The notes under the pieces are model-generated. The model was not told the origin of the DNA. It was given only the letters and a program-made list of their open reading frames with translations, and searched no databases. A program made the position numbers and the translations under genes. This document shows, piece after piece, positions 5,409 through 13,492 of a stretch of 28,555 bases of DNA (the stretch's first letter is position 1; each line of letters begins with the position of its first letter). The stretch is from CAZUVM01 sp964623885 (lineage in GTDB: Bacteria; Verrucomicrobiota; Verrucomicrobiia; Limisphaerales; UBA8199). The stretch lies in contig CAZUVM010000242.1 in assembly GCA_964623885.1 (NCBI GenBank), positions 1 to 28,555 of the forward strand, given 5' to 3'.

Positions 5409-7277
5409 TCAGTTTTCGGCCATTTCGAAGCCCTCTTCAATGAACGCCGCGCCCTGGATACGGGCCAGGCGGCTGTACAGGCCGTCGGCGGCCAGGAGGT
5501 CATCGTGAGTGCCACGCTCGATGATTTGGCCGTGGCGCATCACCAGGATTTCGTCCGCTTTGCGAATCGTGCTTAAACGATGGGCAATGACCAAGCTGGT
5601 GCGATTGGCCATCAGACGTTCGAGCGCTTCCTGGATGAGTTTTTCCGTGGCCGTATCGACACTGGCCGTGGCCTCATCAAGGATCAGAATAGGCGCGTTC
5701 TTTAACAGCGCCCGTGCAATACTCACGCGCTGTTTTTCGCCCACACTGAGCTTGACTCCACGTTCGCCCACGCGCGACTGGTAGCCTTTGGGCAAGTGGG
5801 AAATAAACTCATGGCAGTTCGCGGCGCGCGCGGCGGACTGCAATTCATCCTCGGATGCATCCAGCCGGCCAAACAGGATGTTCTCGCGAATCGTGCCGTT
5901 GAACAGGAAAGATTCCTGGCTTACGACGCTGATGTGAGAACGCAGGGATTCGAGCGTCACGCAACTGATGTCCTGGCCATCGATAGTTATGCTTCCGGAA
6001 CTGGCCTCATAGAATGCCGGGAGCAGATTGACCAGCGTTGATTTTCCCGCGCCCGTGGGCCCGACAAGGGCCAGCATTTTTCCGGGACGCGCATGGAGTG
6101 AGATGTTTCGGAGTACCACTTGGTCGGTGTGGTAGCTGAAACCCACATTTTCGTAACGCACCTCGCCGCGCACCGGCGTGATTAGTGGACGCAGCCACGT
6201 TCGATCGTTTTCGCCTCCGCCGCCGTTTTCCTTTCCGCCGGTGATTTGTGCATGTCGACCAAACCGTGCTTCCGCTGGCGCATCGAGAATATCGAACACC
6301 CGCTCACCGGCGGCGCGGGCGGCCTGGATCATTTGGTTAAGGCCATGTAAGCGGGCAATCGGTTCGTAGAAAAGCCCGAGGTAAAACATAAACCCGACGA
6401 GCTGGCCCAGAGTCAGCTGGTCGTGCAAAACCTGTCGACCGCCGACCCACAACACCAGTGCCAGGCCCAACGCACCGGCAAAACTCATGGCCGGGGAATA
6501 GGCAGCCCAGACCCGCATGATGCCCAAAGTGCCCACCCGCAAGGCATCAGCCCGGTCCGCGAACCGCTGGTCTTCGTGCGTCTCCCGGCCAAAGGCCTTG
6601 ATTTGGCGAACGCCCTGAAGATTGTCCATCAGCAGGGCGTTCATCGCGCTAGCCGCCTCTCGCTGCGTGCGATAACGACTATGGGCCGTAAGCGTATACC
6701 ACAGCGCTCCGCCGGTCAGCAACGGCACCGGGATCAACGCCACTGCCGCCAGCACCGGGTTCGTGGTGAACATTATGGCCGCAACGCCGACGATGCTTAA
6801 CACGGCAACGGTGCCTTGTTCCGTTCCATCGATCAAAACCCGTTCCACGGAATTCACGTCTTCAATCACGCGGGTCATGAGGTCGCCCGAAGCGCGCTGG
6901 TCGAAGTAGCCCACCGGCAACCGCTGAAGCCGGGCATAGACTTCGCGGCGCATGTCGTAAATGACTCTTTGTTCAAACGTGTTGTTGATGAGGATCCGCA
7001 AGCCGTTGAACACGTCGCGTAACAAAAATGCGCCAATCAGGGCCAGCATCATCGGCGCAAGTAAATCGGTCCGTTTGTGCCTGATGACATCGTCAATGAC
7101 GTATTGAGTGAGTTTGGGATAGGCCAGGGCGCAAGCGAGTGACAATAAAGCAAACCCAACCGTGCCTGCCGCCAGCAGTTTGTATGGACGCAGGTATCCG
7201 GCGACACGCCGTACTACCTCCGAGGTCGAGCGAGAATTCGCGACAAACGTTGGGTCCCCATGCACAGAGTGATGCAT
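5409..7277 (-). CDS. ABC transporter, fused membrane and ATPase domains (MsbA/exporter type)
   Basis: This 622-residue half-transporter would dimerise to export a lipid, peptide or drug. Six transmembrane helices cover about residues 33-320, including the coupling-helix area near GYFDQRASGDLMTRV. A glycine/asparagine-rich linker (about 345-360) precedes the nucleotide-binding domain, with Walker A GPTGAGKS at 406-413, Q-loop near Q454, signature LSVGE at 510-514, Walker B LILDEA at 531-536, D-loop and H-loop His566. All catalytic motifs are intact. ATG at 7277 gives MHHSVHGDPTF. No accessory protein or substrate gene is adjacent, so the substrate is unknown; lipid-A/MsbA-like or multidrug export are the usual possibilities. 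Confidence 0.93.
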   Translation of the reverse strand: MHHSVHGDPTFVANSRSTSEVVRRVAGYLRPYKLLAAGTVGFALLSLACALAYPKLTQYVIDDVIRHKRTDLLAPMMLALIGAFLLRDVFNGLRILINNTFEQRVIYDMRREVYARLQRLPVGYFDQRASGDLMTRVIEDVNSVERVLIDGTEQGTVAVLSIVGVAAIMFTTNPVLAAVALIPVPLLTGGALWYTLTAHSRYRTQREAASAMNALLMDNLQGVRQIKAFGRETHEDQRFADRADALRVGTLGIMRVWAAYSPAMSFAGALGLALVLWVGGRQVLHDQLTLGQLVGFMFYLGLFYEPIARLHGLNQMIQAARAAGERVFDILDAPAEARFGRHAQITGGKENGGGGENDRTWLRPLITPVRGEVRYENVGFSYHTDQVVLRNISLHARPGKMLALVGPTGAGKSTLVNLLPAFYEASSGSITIDGQDISCVTLESLRSHISVVSQESFLFNGTIRENILFGRLDASEDELQSAARAANCHEFISHLPKGYQSRVGERGVKLSVGEKQRVSIARALLKNAPILILDEATASVDTATEKLIQEALERLMANRTSLVIAHRLSTIRKADEILVMRHGQIIERGTHDDLLAADGLYSRLARIQGAAFIEEGFEMAEN

Positions 7278-7437
7278 GTTTTAGTTATTCTCCAAAAAGG
7301 CCGGCGGAGCAAGCCGGCGGCTGGATTTGTCCCCCTGTGTGCTATGTCCTGGTCAGATGGTTTTTGCGGATTGATCCAGGCGACAACGCCAGAAATCGCG
7401 TGCAAATTTCTGTCGAGCCCGTACTATCAGGTTTAAC

Positions 7438-8289
7438 ATGTATCCACCCGTCGCCACCAAGGATCCCACCGCCGTCGAATCGGAAGTTCAGGCGACTTAT
7501 TTGCGGCTCTTTCCTGGAGGTGACCGGTCATTTGTTGGGCGGGTATTCGGCTGGGCAATCGAGTGTTTTACAGGCAATTACCGTGATTACCAGGCGGTCG
7601 ACGCCCGCTACCATGATTTCGAGCACACGTTGCAGGGGACCTTGTGCCTCGCTCGCGTGCTTAGGGCTCGGCACCAGGTTAACGCCGTGCCGTTGCTGAC
7701 CGAGCGCCAATTTCAATTGAGCATCCTGGCCATCCTGCTCCACGATACCGGATATCTTAAAAAGCGACAGGATACCGAAGGAACCGGCGCAAAGTACACC
7801 GTGACTCACGTGGCGCGCAGCGCGGATTTCGCCGCCCTGTTACTGGCCGACAAGGGTTACGCGGCGGGGGAGATCGTTGCAGTCCAAAACATGATTCGCT
7901 GCACCGGCGTCAATGCTAACGTTTCCACGATTGCTTTCCAAAGCGAGCAGGAGAAAACGGCCGGCTTCGCTTTGGCGACCGCCGATTTGCTTGGGCAAAT
8001 GGCCGCCGAGGATTATGTCGATAAATTGCCGGTCCTGTATGACGAATTTGCCGAAGCGGCCGAGTTCACCGGAGATAAAAACACATTCGTTTCCAGCTTT
8101 AGCAGCGCCACCGATCTGATTCAGAAGACACCGCTGTTTTGGGAGAGTTTTGTCGTCAAGAAGCTTGATAACGATTTTGGCGGCCTTTACCGGTTTCTGA
8201 ACGATCCCTATCCCGAGGGTCCAAACGAATACCTCGACCGGATTGCGGCAAATCTTGAACGCCTCAGGCAGCGCTTGCCGACTGGATGA
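7438..8289 (+). CDS. HD-domain metal-dependent phosphohydrolase
   Basis: This 283-residue cytoplasmic protein has an HD/PDEase-type arrangement of metal ligands: Y-H59-D-F-E-H63, LLH102-D103-T-G-Y, His124 in VTHVARSAD and a distal Asp183 in ATADLLGQM. The spacing resembles cyclic-nucleotide phosphodiesterase-like HD proteins (H...HD...H...D), so hydrolysis of a nucleotide or phosphate ester is likely, but the substrate is unknown. The start at 7438 is preceded by an AGG-containing site about ten bases upstream. It is divergent from the ABC transporter across a gap of about 160 bases that should hold both promoters. A perfect inverted repeat follows the stop codon. Confidence 0.8.
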   Translation: MYPPVATKDPTAVESEVQATYLRLFPGGDRSFVGRVFGWAIECFTGNYRDYQAVDARYHDFEHTLQGTLCLARVLRARHQVNAVPLLTERQFQLSILAILLHDTGYLKKRQDTEGTGAKYTVTHVARSADFAALLLADKGYAAGEIVAVQNMIRCTGVNANVSTIAFQSEQEKTAGFALATADLLGQMAAEDYVDKLPVLYDEFAEAAEFTGDKNTFVSSFSSATDLIQKTPLFWESFVVKKLDNDFGGLYRFLNDPYPEGPNEYLDRIAANLERLRQRLPTG

Positions 8290-8295
8290 GGGGGT

Positions 8296-8331
8296 GCAAG
8301 ATTGATTTGGCACAAAGAAGGTCAATCTTGC
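8296..8331 (+). terminator. Perfect 10-bp hairpin after the HD gene
   Basis: GCAAGATTGA (8296-8305) and TCAATCTTGC (8322-8331) are exact inverse complements with a 16-base loop, starting seven bases after the HD gene stop. No U-run follows, so it is not a standard intrinsic terminator; it may stabilise the transcript end or aid Rho-type termination. A smaller TGCCC/GGGCA hairpin follows about 40 bases on. Confidence 0.35.
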
Positions 8332-8487
8332 GAATCAGGTGTGTGGCCATGGGATGGGATAGCCTTTGCCCCTTCAGGGCAATCTTATTGGGGCTGCCAT
8401 GCCTTCGGCGTGGATATTCGGCTGGACATTTGGTTTATTTCGTGTAAACGGAACTGCGCTAAGAATAAGAGCAAAGATTAGTTAACT

Positions 8488-9366
8488 ATGAAAATTGGAC
8501 GAAAATTGATTTTGGCAGTTGGTTTGGGACTTTCCTTGATGCAGTTGCCATTGCAGGCACAGGGGACGAATAACGCCGCCGCCTCTTTCAAGGACGATCG
8601 GGAAAAGGCCAGCTATGGCGTAGGGATGTACTTCGGCAACATGATCAAACGCGGCAACCTCGATGTTGACGCTGAGACGGTTTTCGAGGCGATGAAAGAC
8701 GTCCTCGCCGGCAAGGAAACCAAGCTGACACAGATGGACGGGCAAAAGGCGATTCAAGAATATCAGCAGGCCATGCGCCTGAAACAGGCCGCGAAGAACA
8801 AGGAAGAAGGCGAGAAGTTCCTGGCTCAAAACAAGACCAAGCCGGGTGTTAAAACTCTTGAAGTGGAGCTCTCGGAGACCAACAAAGTGGAAATGCAATA
8901 CAAAGTGGTCACCGACGGAACCGGTCCAGTGCCTAAAACGAGCGATATGGTGAGCGTTAATTACAAGGGCACGCTGATCGACGGAAAGGAATTCGACAGT
9001 TCAGCCAAACACGGTCAGCCCTTCAAATTCATGGTTGGTCGCGGCGTCATTCGCGGTTGGAGCGCAGCCGTCGAACACATGAAGGTCGGTTCCAAATGGG
9101 AGCTCTACATTCCGTCAGCGCTGGCCTACGGTGATATGGGCTCGCAGGGAATTGAGCCCGGCTCGACGCTGATCTTCGAGGTTGAATTGCTGAGCATTGA
9201 CGCGCCCCCGGCCGCGCCGGCGGCGCCGCAGCCGCTTACCAGCGACATCATCAAAGTACCCTCGGCCGAAGAGCTGAAGAAAGGCGCGAAGATTGAAGTC
9301 ATTAAGCCGGAAGACGCCGCGCGAATGGCGGCTGAAGCCGCGACCAACAACGCGAATAAGAAATAG
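8488..9366 (+). CDS. Secreted FKBP-type peptidyl-prolyl isomerase (Mip/FklB-like)
   Basis: This periplasmic foldase of 292 residues would speed cis-trans isomerisation of Xaa-Pro bonds. A signal peptide (MKIGRKLILAVGLGLSLMQ, cleaved after about QAQ) is followed by an FKBP_N dimerisation region at about 36-135 and an FKBP_C catalytic domain at about 145-238. The latter contains the drug/substrate pocket residues Tyr159, Phe169-Asp170, Val187-Ile188, Trp191 and Tyr214. The tail after residue 238 is Pro/Ala-rich then charged, longer than in E. coli homologues and probably disordered. It is a monocistronic plus-strand gene converging on purM with only nine bases between the stops. Confidence 0.92.
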   Translation: MKIGRKLILAVGLGLSLMQLPLQAQGTNNAAASFKDDREKASYGVGMYFGNMIKRGNLDVDAETVFEAMKDVLAGKETKLTQMDGQKAIQEYQQAMRLKQAAKNKEEGEKFLAQNKTKPGVKTLEVELSETNKVEMQYKVVTDGTGPVPKTSDMVSVNYKGTLIDGKEFDSSAKHGQPFKFMVGRGVIRGWSAAVEHMKVGSKWELYIPSALAYGDMGSQGIEPGSTLIFEVELLSIDAPPAAPAAPQPLTSDIIKVPSAEELKKGAKIEVIKPEDAARMAAEAATNNANKK

Positions 9367-9375
9367 AGGGGCCGG

Positions 9376-10437
9376 TCAGATCACCCGCACTTTGCCTCTA
9401 CCCGGGGCGACCTCGCCGATTGCCCAGGCTTTGTGGCCTTGCGCCCGGATGAATTTGAGGATGCCGGTTGCTTTTTGAGCAGGAACAATAATGGTCATCC
9501 CGATACCCATGTTGAAAACCTGGTAAAGCTCTGATTCCGGGATCCGCCCGTGGTGTTGGAGCAATTGGAAGATCGGCAGGACCGGCCATGACCCCTTGCG
9601 GATAGTCACGTCACACGTTCGCGGCAGGACGCGCGGAATATTGTCCACAAACCCGCCGCCGGTAATGTGGGCCAGTGCCCTGATTCCAGCGTCATGATTA
9701 TTCCCGCGGGCATTGAATCGCTTGATCAGTTTCTGAACGAGCGGGCCATAGCTTAGGTGCACTTTGAGTAATTCCTCACCAATGCTGTTGCCACCCAGCT
9801 CCGGCACGCGACTCGTCGGTTTCAGCTTCAGTTGCTCGAAGAAAACCTTCCTTGCGAGGGAGTAGCCGTTGGTGTGAAGTCCGCTCGAAGCTAACCCGAG
9901 AACAACGTCTCCGGGGCGCACGGACTTGCCATCGAGCATCCTGGATTTTTCGACCACACCGACGATGGTGCCGCTGACATCGTACTCGCCGGGTTGATAA
10001 AACCCCGGCATCTGCGCCGTTTCGCCGCCAATCAACGCGCAATAGTTTTCCGCACAGGCTTTGGCAAAACCCCTGATGATTTCCGTGAAGACATGTGGTT
10101 GCAACTTGCCCGTGCCCAGATAATCCAGGAAAAACAAAGGTTCCGCCCCCAGCACCGCGATATCATTGACGCAGTGATTCACCAGATCCTGACCGATGGT
10201 GTCGTGTTGGTCCAACGCAAACGCCAGCTTCAGTTTGGTGCCCACGCCATCCACGCTCGAGACCAGCACCGGCTGACGGTAACGTCGCCGATCGAGCGCG
10301 AAAAGCCCGCCAAATCCCCCAACTTTTCCCAGCACTTCGGGACGATGCGTCGCCGCCAGGAGTCTCGGAAGAGTGGCTTTTACCCGGTTGCCCAGGTCGA
10401 TGTCCACGCCGGCGCGAGCATACGCTTTCTGTTTCAT
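9376..10437 (-). CDS. purM: Phosphoribosylformylglycinamidine cyclo-ligase (AIR synthetase)
   Basis: This cytoplasmic enzyme catalyses the fifth step of de novo purine synthesis, ATP-dependent ring closure of FGAM to AIR. ATG at 10437 gives MKQKAYARAGVDIDLGN, the canonical PurM N-terminus; a longer upstream frame exists but lacks family similarity. Motifs include SSVDGVGTKLKLA, CVNDIAVLGAEPLFFLDYL, IGGETAQMPGFY, SGLHTNGYSL, HITGGGF and the C-terminal GIGM, in order. The length of 353 residues is normal. No other pur gene is nearby. It is divergent from the linalool-dehydratase-like gene across about 98 bases, with no obvious PurR-type site that I can identify. Confidence 0.95.
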   Translation of the reverse strand: MKQKAYARAGVDIDLGNRVKATLPRLLAATHRPEVLGKVGGFGGLFALDRRRYRQPVLVSSVDGVGTKLKLAFALDQHDTIGQDLVNHCVNDIAVLGAEPLFFLDYLGTGKLQPHVFTEIIRGFAKACAENYCALIGGETAQMPGFYQPGEYDVSGTIVGVVEKSRMLDGKSVRPGDVVLGLASSGLHTNGYSLARKVFFEQLKLKPTSRVPELGGNSIGEELLKVHLSYGPLVQKLIKRFNARGNNHDAGIRALAHITGGGFVDNIPRVLPRTCDVTIRKGSWPVLPIFQLLQHHGRIPESELYQVFNMGIGMTIIVPAQKATGILKFIRAQGHKAWAIGEVAPGRGKVRVI

Positions 10438-10535
10438 GGCGGCGGAGCATATCGCGACAATCCTGGAAGTCCAACCAAACCGATCCAAACAGTTACCGCT
10501 TGACGCTCGTTTCGAGCGTGTCAGCTTGCGGTGGG

Positions 10536-11645
10536 ATGAGCCTGCGCACTGATTCATTGCAAAGAGTCTTCTGGCTCGTTTTGACCCTGACGACGCCCAC
10601 GTTCAGCCTGGCGCTCTCGCCGGATGAAACTCTGGTTTTAGGGCGCGCAAGATCTATCGCCGCCGCGCCGCTTGACGAATTCAGTGTGCTGAGCTCGGCC
10701 GACAACTCACCCGACGGCGGTTATCGTTACCAAATTGCGTTCCTGGCGTACAGCCTCTGCTCGGTCGTTGCAGGCGAACCCGCGTTGCATGACGAAGGCC
10801 GCGATATCTTCACGCGGCTGGTGGAGAAAATGGAAAGGCCTGCGGCCTTTGCATACTGGAAGGCGCGCGGGTACGTCGGAGATGGTCTCTCGGCTCAAAA
10901 CGCGATGTATCGGGGGCATCTCAATCTGATGTACGCGTTGGCGCACGACCGCTTCGGGGAAACGCGCTTCGACGAACGCTTCCATGCTCTGTCGCGGGAC
11001 TTGTTTGCGCAAATCAGCGCGCCGCACCCGGTCTGTTGCGAGCCCGATCAGGTTTTCGTGCAGTGCAACTCGGTAATTGCTTTGTCGCTGGCGTTGCACG
11101 ACCGAGACTTTGCGACCAGCTATGGCTCTGCCGGTGGGAAACTGCTGAACTGGGCTCGGGAACACATGTGCCTGGAAGGCACGAAGCTGGTGCGGGATGA
11201 TTTCCGGCCTTCAACAGGCGAGAGCAGCACCGGACGGACGGGCTATGCCAACGCCTGGACGATTACCTTTTTGGAGGCTGTGCCGGGGCTTGGGCCGGAG
11301 ATGTCAGTGATGTATGCCGATTGGCGCCGCACATTTGTCGAGCCTTCCCTGATGCCGGGCTGGGTGGAAGGAGCGCCGGCAGGCCAAGCTTTGCCGTTCG
11401 AAGAAGCGCTTCTGTCGAGCCTGATGGCGACGACGTTCGGCCTGCTCGCGGCGCGCGAACAGGCCGATGAAAAACTCTACCGCAGGTTATGGCCCACGGT
11501 GACCGAGGTTGACCGCCTCGTGGCGGCGTTGGAACCGGCGTTGCCGCCGGCGCGCCGGGCCCAGGCCCGCACGTTCCGGGCGATCGCGCTTTTTGCGCGT
11601 ACGTTTCGCGGCTGGAATGAAGTGTTGGCCGCGAAACGGGATTGA
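10536..11645 (+). CDS. Secreted protein resembling linalool dehydratase/isomerase (Ldi-domain type)
   Basis: From ATG 10536 the 369-residue product starts MSLRTDSLQRVFWLVLTL, a likely signal peptide. The rest is helix-rich, as in an alpha/alpha barrel. Features recalled from Castellaniella linalool dehydratase/isomerase recur at close spacing: MYRGH (Met124, His128), CEPDQVFVQCN with two cysteines nine residues apart (Cys168, Cys177), and a tyrosine in RTGYANAW (Tyr237). In that enzyme two cysteines, a histidine and tyrosines line the pocket that hydrates or isomerises monoterpene alcohols. Substrate cannot be inferred here: no terpene genes are nearby, and other barrel enzymes may share the pattern. 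An upstream TTG at 10500 is less likely as start. Divergent from purM. Confidence 0.5.
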   Translation: MSLRTDSLQRVFWLVLTLTTPTFSLALSPDETLVLGRARSIAAAPLDEFSVLSSADNSPDGGYRYQIAFLAYSLCSVVAGEPALHDEGRDIFTRLVEKMERPAAFAYWKARGYVGDGLSAQNAMYRGHLNLMYALAHDRFGETRFDERFHALSRDLFAQISAPHPVCCEPDQVFVQCNSVIALSLALHDRDFATSYGSAGGKLLNWAREHMCLEGTKLVRDDFRPSTGESSTGRTGYANAWTITFLEAVPGLGPEMSVMYADWRRTFVEPSLMPGWVEGAPAGQALPFEEALLSSLMATTFGLLAAREQADEKLYRRLWPTVTEVDRLVAALEPALPPARRAQARTFRAIALFARTFRGWNEVLAAKRD

Positions 11646-11666
11646 TAGCGCTTCAATCCAGCGTGC

Positions 11667-12098
11667 TTAGCGGCGGCTGCCAGTCGGTTCCGCGTTGCCT
11701 TTGAACCGTGGCGCTGATTCCTGCTCGATGTCCAGCTCAGCTTCCTTCCAGGCTTCGAAGCCGCCGTCCAATTCCATCACCGGATACCCTGCCGACGCGA
11801 ACTGCACGCAGGCATTGGCGGCCAGGTGGCACTGTTGGGTATAGCAATACACAACGTTGGTCTTGTCTCGGGCGAGTCCTTGCGGATTGCCCCATTTTTC
11901 CTTTGGAATATTAATCGCTCCAGGCACGTGGCCCTTAGCGAAGTCCTGCGATTCCCGCACATCGACAACCACAAGGTTGTCTTCGCCGGTTTTGATCCAG
12001 CGTTCCAACTCGACCGGCCCGGTGGTGAAAGAAAGCTTATCTTCGAAATAAGCCTTTGCCTTGGCCGGATCGTGAATCCGATTCATTGTCGTTTGCAT
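11667..12098 (-). CDS. Rhodanese-like domain protein
   Basis: This single rhodanese module of 143 residues starts at ATG 12098 behind GGAGC; the longer frame upstream (to 12182) is not needed. The fold runs from LSFTTGPVELERWI through VVVDVRESQDFAKGHVPGAINIP to the active-site loop YCYTQQCHLA and the terminal LDGGFEAWKEAE. The catalytic cysteine should be the first Cys of CYTQQC; the second is unusual in this loop. Such proteins carry or transfer sulfane sulfur in the cytoplasm. No signal peptide. It converges with the linalool-dehydratase-like gene. Partners are unknown. Confidence 0.85.
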   Translation of the reverse strand: MQTTMNRIHDPAKAKAYFEDKLSFTTGPVELERWIKTGEDNLVVVDVRESQDFAKGHVPGAINIPKEKWGNPQGLARDKTNVVYCYTQQCHLAANACVQFASAGYPVMELDGGFEAWKEAELDIEQESAPRFKGNAEPTGSRR

Positions 12099-12295
12099 GT
12101 TGCTCCTTTCTTGGTTTTGTTTTTGCCGAACCCACAACTCCTTTTCGGCAAAGGCTACAATAACCCTTTCAATAGAATTCACAACCGGTGCGGCAGTACA
12201 GGAGAAGACAATGGCGGTTTTATCGATATCAATGGGGTGTCCCCAGAACTGGTGACTGGAAGATAAACAGGCTTGGGATACAGTTTAATCGTGTT

Positions 12296-12390
12296 AACGG
12301 TGGTCCTTGGCGGGCCCCAAAAAAAATTTTAGTTCTCTTTTGTAGAGTGTGTCGGAAAAGGCCGGATGAAAATCCGGCCCTTTCTGTTTT
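12296..12390 (+). ncRNA. Copy A of a paired terminator-bearing element, candidate small RNA
   Basis: The segment shares an ordered set of blocks with 13285-13377: GGCCCC, then an A/T-rich stretch, then AGAGTGTGTCGGAA exactly 31 bases downstream of GGCCCC in both copies, then a GC hairpin with a T-rich tail. No plus-strand gene lies just upstream, since the neighbour converges, so the hairpin does not simply end a messenger RNA. A short transcript of its own or a mobile repeat are both possible. The rest of the 320-base gap (12099-12421) holds nothing else recognisable. Confidence 0.4.
12360..12390 (+). terminator. Intrinsic-type terminator with GAAA tetraloop in copy A
   Basis: Stem GGCCGGAT/ATCCGGCC (8 bp, perfect) closes on a GAAA tetraloop, followed by CTTTCTGTTTT. 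It is strong by standard rules and reads on the plus strand. It ends repeat copy A. Confidence 0.65.
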
Positions 12391-12421
12391 AAGCGAGCTG
12401 GGTGACTGTAAGTCATTAACC

Positions 12422-12556
12422 ATGAATCAAGAGCTCAAGGTCAGTGGTTTGGATTTTGACACACCTGAGTTCCTGGAATGGAACCCCGAAGACCCTCTGG
12501 ACTGCGACGTGTGGGCGACCGCGAGTATCGGGGGTGAGGGCGGTAGCGTTCTTTAG
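12422..12556 (+). pseudogene. Truncated Imm8-like immunity protein fragment
   Basis: A 44-residue frame MNQELKVSGLDFDTPEF leads to a W-x-PEDP segment and ATASIGGEGG before TAG at 12554. The order acidic strand, PEDP, then IG-x-x-G-x-G resembles the first part of Imm8-type immunity proteins, which protect against polymorphic toxins and normally continue for another 60 or more residues. Reading through the TAG continues only about 16 more codons (ASSPWIPCNRRL) before a second stop. Lack of a strong ribosome site and the short length support a decayed gene. Family assignment is from memory of the motif and is uncertain; it could also be an unrelated small protein. Confidence 0.35.
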
Positions 12557-12567
12557 GCCAGTTCGCC

Positions 12568-13068
12568 GTGGATTCCATGCAACCGCCGCCTGAGCGTGCC
12601 AGTGTAATCAGAAGACGGGTTTCGACCGTGCTGTTGAATGGCGGGGCAGGGTTGATGGTGTTGGGAGGCGTTGGCGACTTGTTGCTGGCCTCGCCGCCCG
12701 ACCTATGGTCACAGCCGCTAGGGCAGCCCGTGGATTCGCTCCCTCCAGCGGTTGCACGGTTGCTCATGTGCCTGCTCCACGCGCTCGGTAGCGCGCTAAT
12801 GGCCAGCGGCATCGCAGCCCTCTTCCTGATCCATGGCCCGCTCCGACGTGGTGAGCGGTGGGCGGGCATTGCGATCGCCTTGGTGGTCGTGCTTGCGGAC
12901 GGCGTGAACGCGCTTCAAATGTATTTGTTTGGCGGATTCCACTACTGGGTCTTCTGGATCCCGCTCACATTCGTTGGATTTGTCTTGCTCGGGCTGTTGC
13001 TGGCTTGCCCCCCACCGGCCTTATTCCATCGGAGTGCGAGAAATTGCACACAAGATCGAATTGAATGA
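12568..13068 (+). CDS. Four-helix membrane protein of unknown function
   Basis: The product (166 residues from GTG 12568, or 163 from ATG 12577) has four hydrophobic stretches at about residues 22-41, 62-86, 99-117 and 126-146, separated by short loops with Pro and Arg, and a basic cytoplasmic tail. No enzymatic residues or family motif were recognised. A DUF4149- or DoxX-like topology is conceivable but unsupported. It starts only 12 bases after the Imm8-like fragment, so a shared transcript is plausible. Codon use and helices argue for a real gene. Confidence 0.55.
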   Translation: MDSMQPPPERASVIRRRVSTVLLNGGAGLMVLGGVGDLLLASPPDLWSQPLGQPVDSLPPAVARLLMCLLHALGSALMASGIAALFLIHGPLRRGERWAGIAIALVVVLADGVNALQMYLFGGFHYWVFWIPLTFVGFVLLGLLLACPPPALFHRSARNCTQDRIE

Positions 13069-13143
13069 TTCATGGGCCTAACCTTGGCGCTCCACGCTTC
13101 ACTGAACGGGAGCGCGGCGGTATTCCCACAGCGGAACCCACGG

Positions 13144-13284
13144 TTAGAGCGTGTTTGGAAATGTTGAAGTTGAGCCGGGAGTGCCCCATGACGACGTCGC
13201 GGTTTTCGCCCAGGTACCATTCCGGCCGCTGCGAGCGGGGACCGCTCGCGCTCCGTCGCCATTTTCCAAACTCGCTCTTAGAGG
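13144..13284. mobile_element. MITE-like element, copy 1, with terminal inverted repeats
   Basis: The left end TTAGAGCGTGTTTGGAAA is an inverse match (two or three mismatches) of the right end TTTCCAAACTCGCTCTTA. Internally a perfect GCGAGCGG/CCGCTCGC hairpin with a 3-base loop (13231-13249) is shared with copy 2 at 16319-16457. There is no ORF inside. Length, terminal repeats and dispersion fit a non-autonomous miniature transposon. Nothing else was found in the 13069-13143 flank. Confidence 0.6.
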
Positions 13285-13377
13285 TTGGTGAAGAAGGCTG
13301 GCCCCGAAAAAGAATAAGTTTCTCATTGGCAGAGTGTGTCGGAAGGGCCGGAGCAAAATCCTGCCTTTTCGTTTTTT
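13285..13377 (+). ncRNA. Copy B of the terminator-bearing element, candidate small RNA
   Basis: It abuts MITE copy 1 and repeats the ordered blocks of copy A: GGCCCC (13300), AGAGTGTGTCGGAA (13331-13344), then stem GGCCGGA/TCCTGCC with one mismatch (13346-13365) and TTTTCGTTTTTT. The stem base change relative to copy A with the hairpin kept suggests selection on structure or simple drift. It could end the membrane-protein transcript, but the distance of more than 200 bases is long. The 13378-13492 stretch before gnd holds nothing recognisable. Confidence 0.4.
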
Positions 13378-13492
13378 GCGGTGAAAATGGCCAATCCGGA
13401 ATGATTTTGGAGCAGGTGGTCACATAGATTCTACTCGCGCCCGTGTTTGGAGGCTGTAATGTGTCGGCGCGGTTTGAACGAACAGGATATTT

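Noticed and set aside
5409..8289. ABC exporter and HD protein as one operon
   Set aside because: They are on opposite strands and divergent.
8341..8487. Riboswitch or leader before the FKBP gene
   Set aside because: Only a small TGCCC/GGGCA hairpin is visible; no known riboswitch core or terminator pair was recognised.
12188..12556. 122-residue frame beginning at 12188
   Set aside because: Its first part crosses the terminator-bearing element; only the segment from ATG 12422 has protein-like character.
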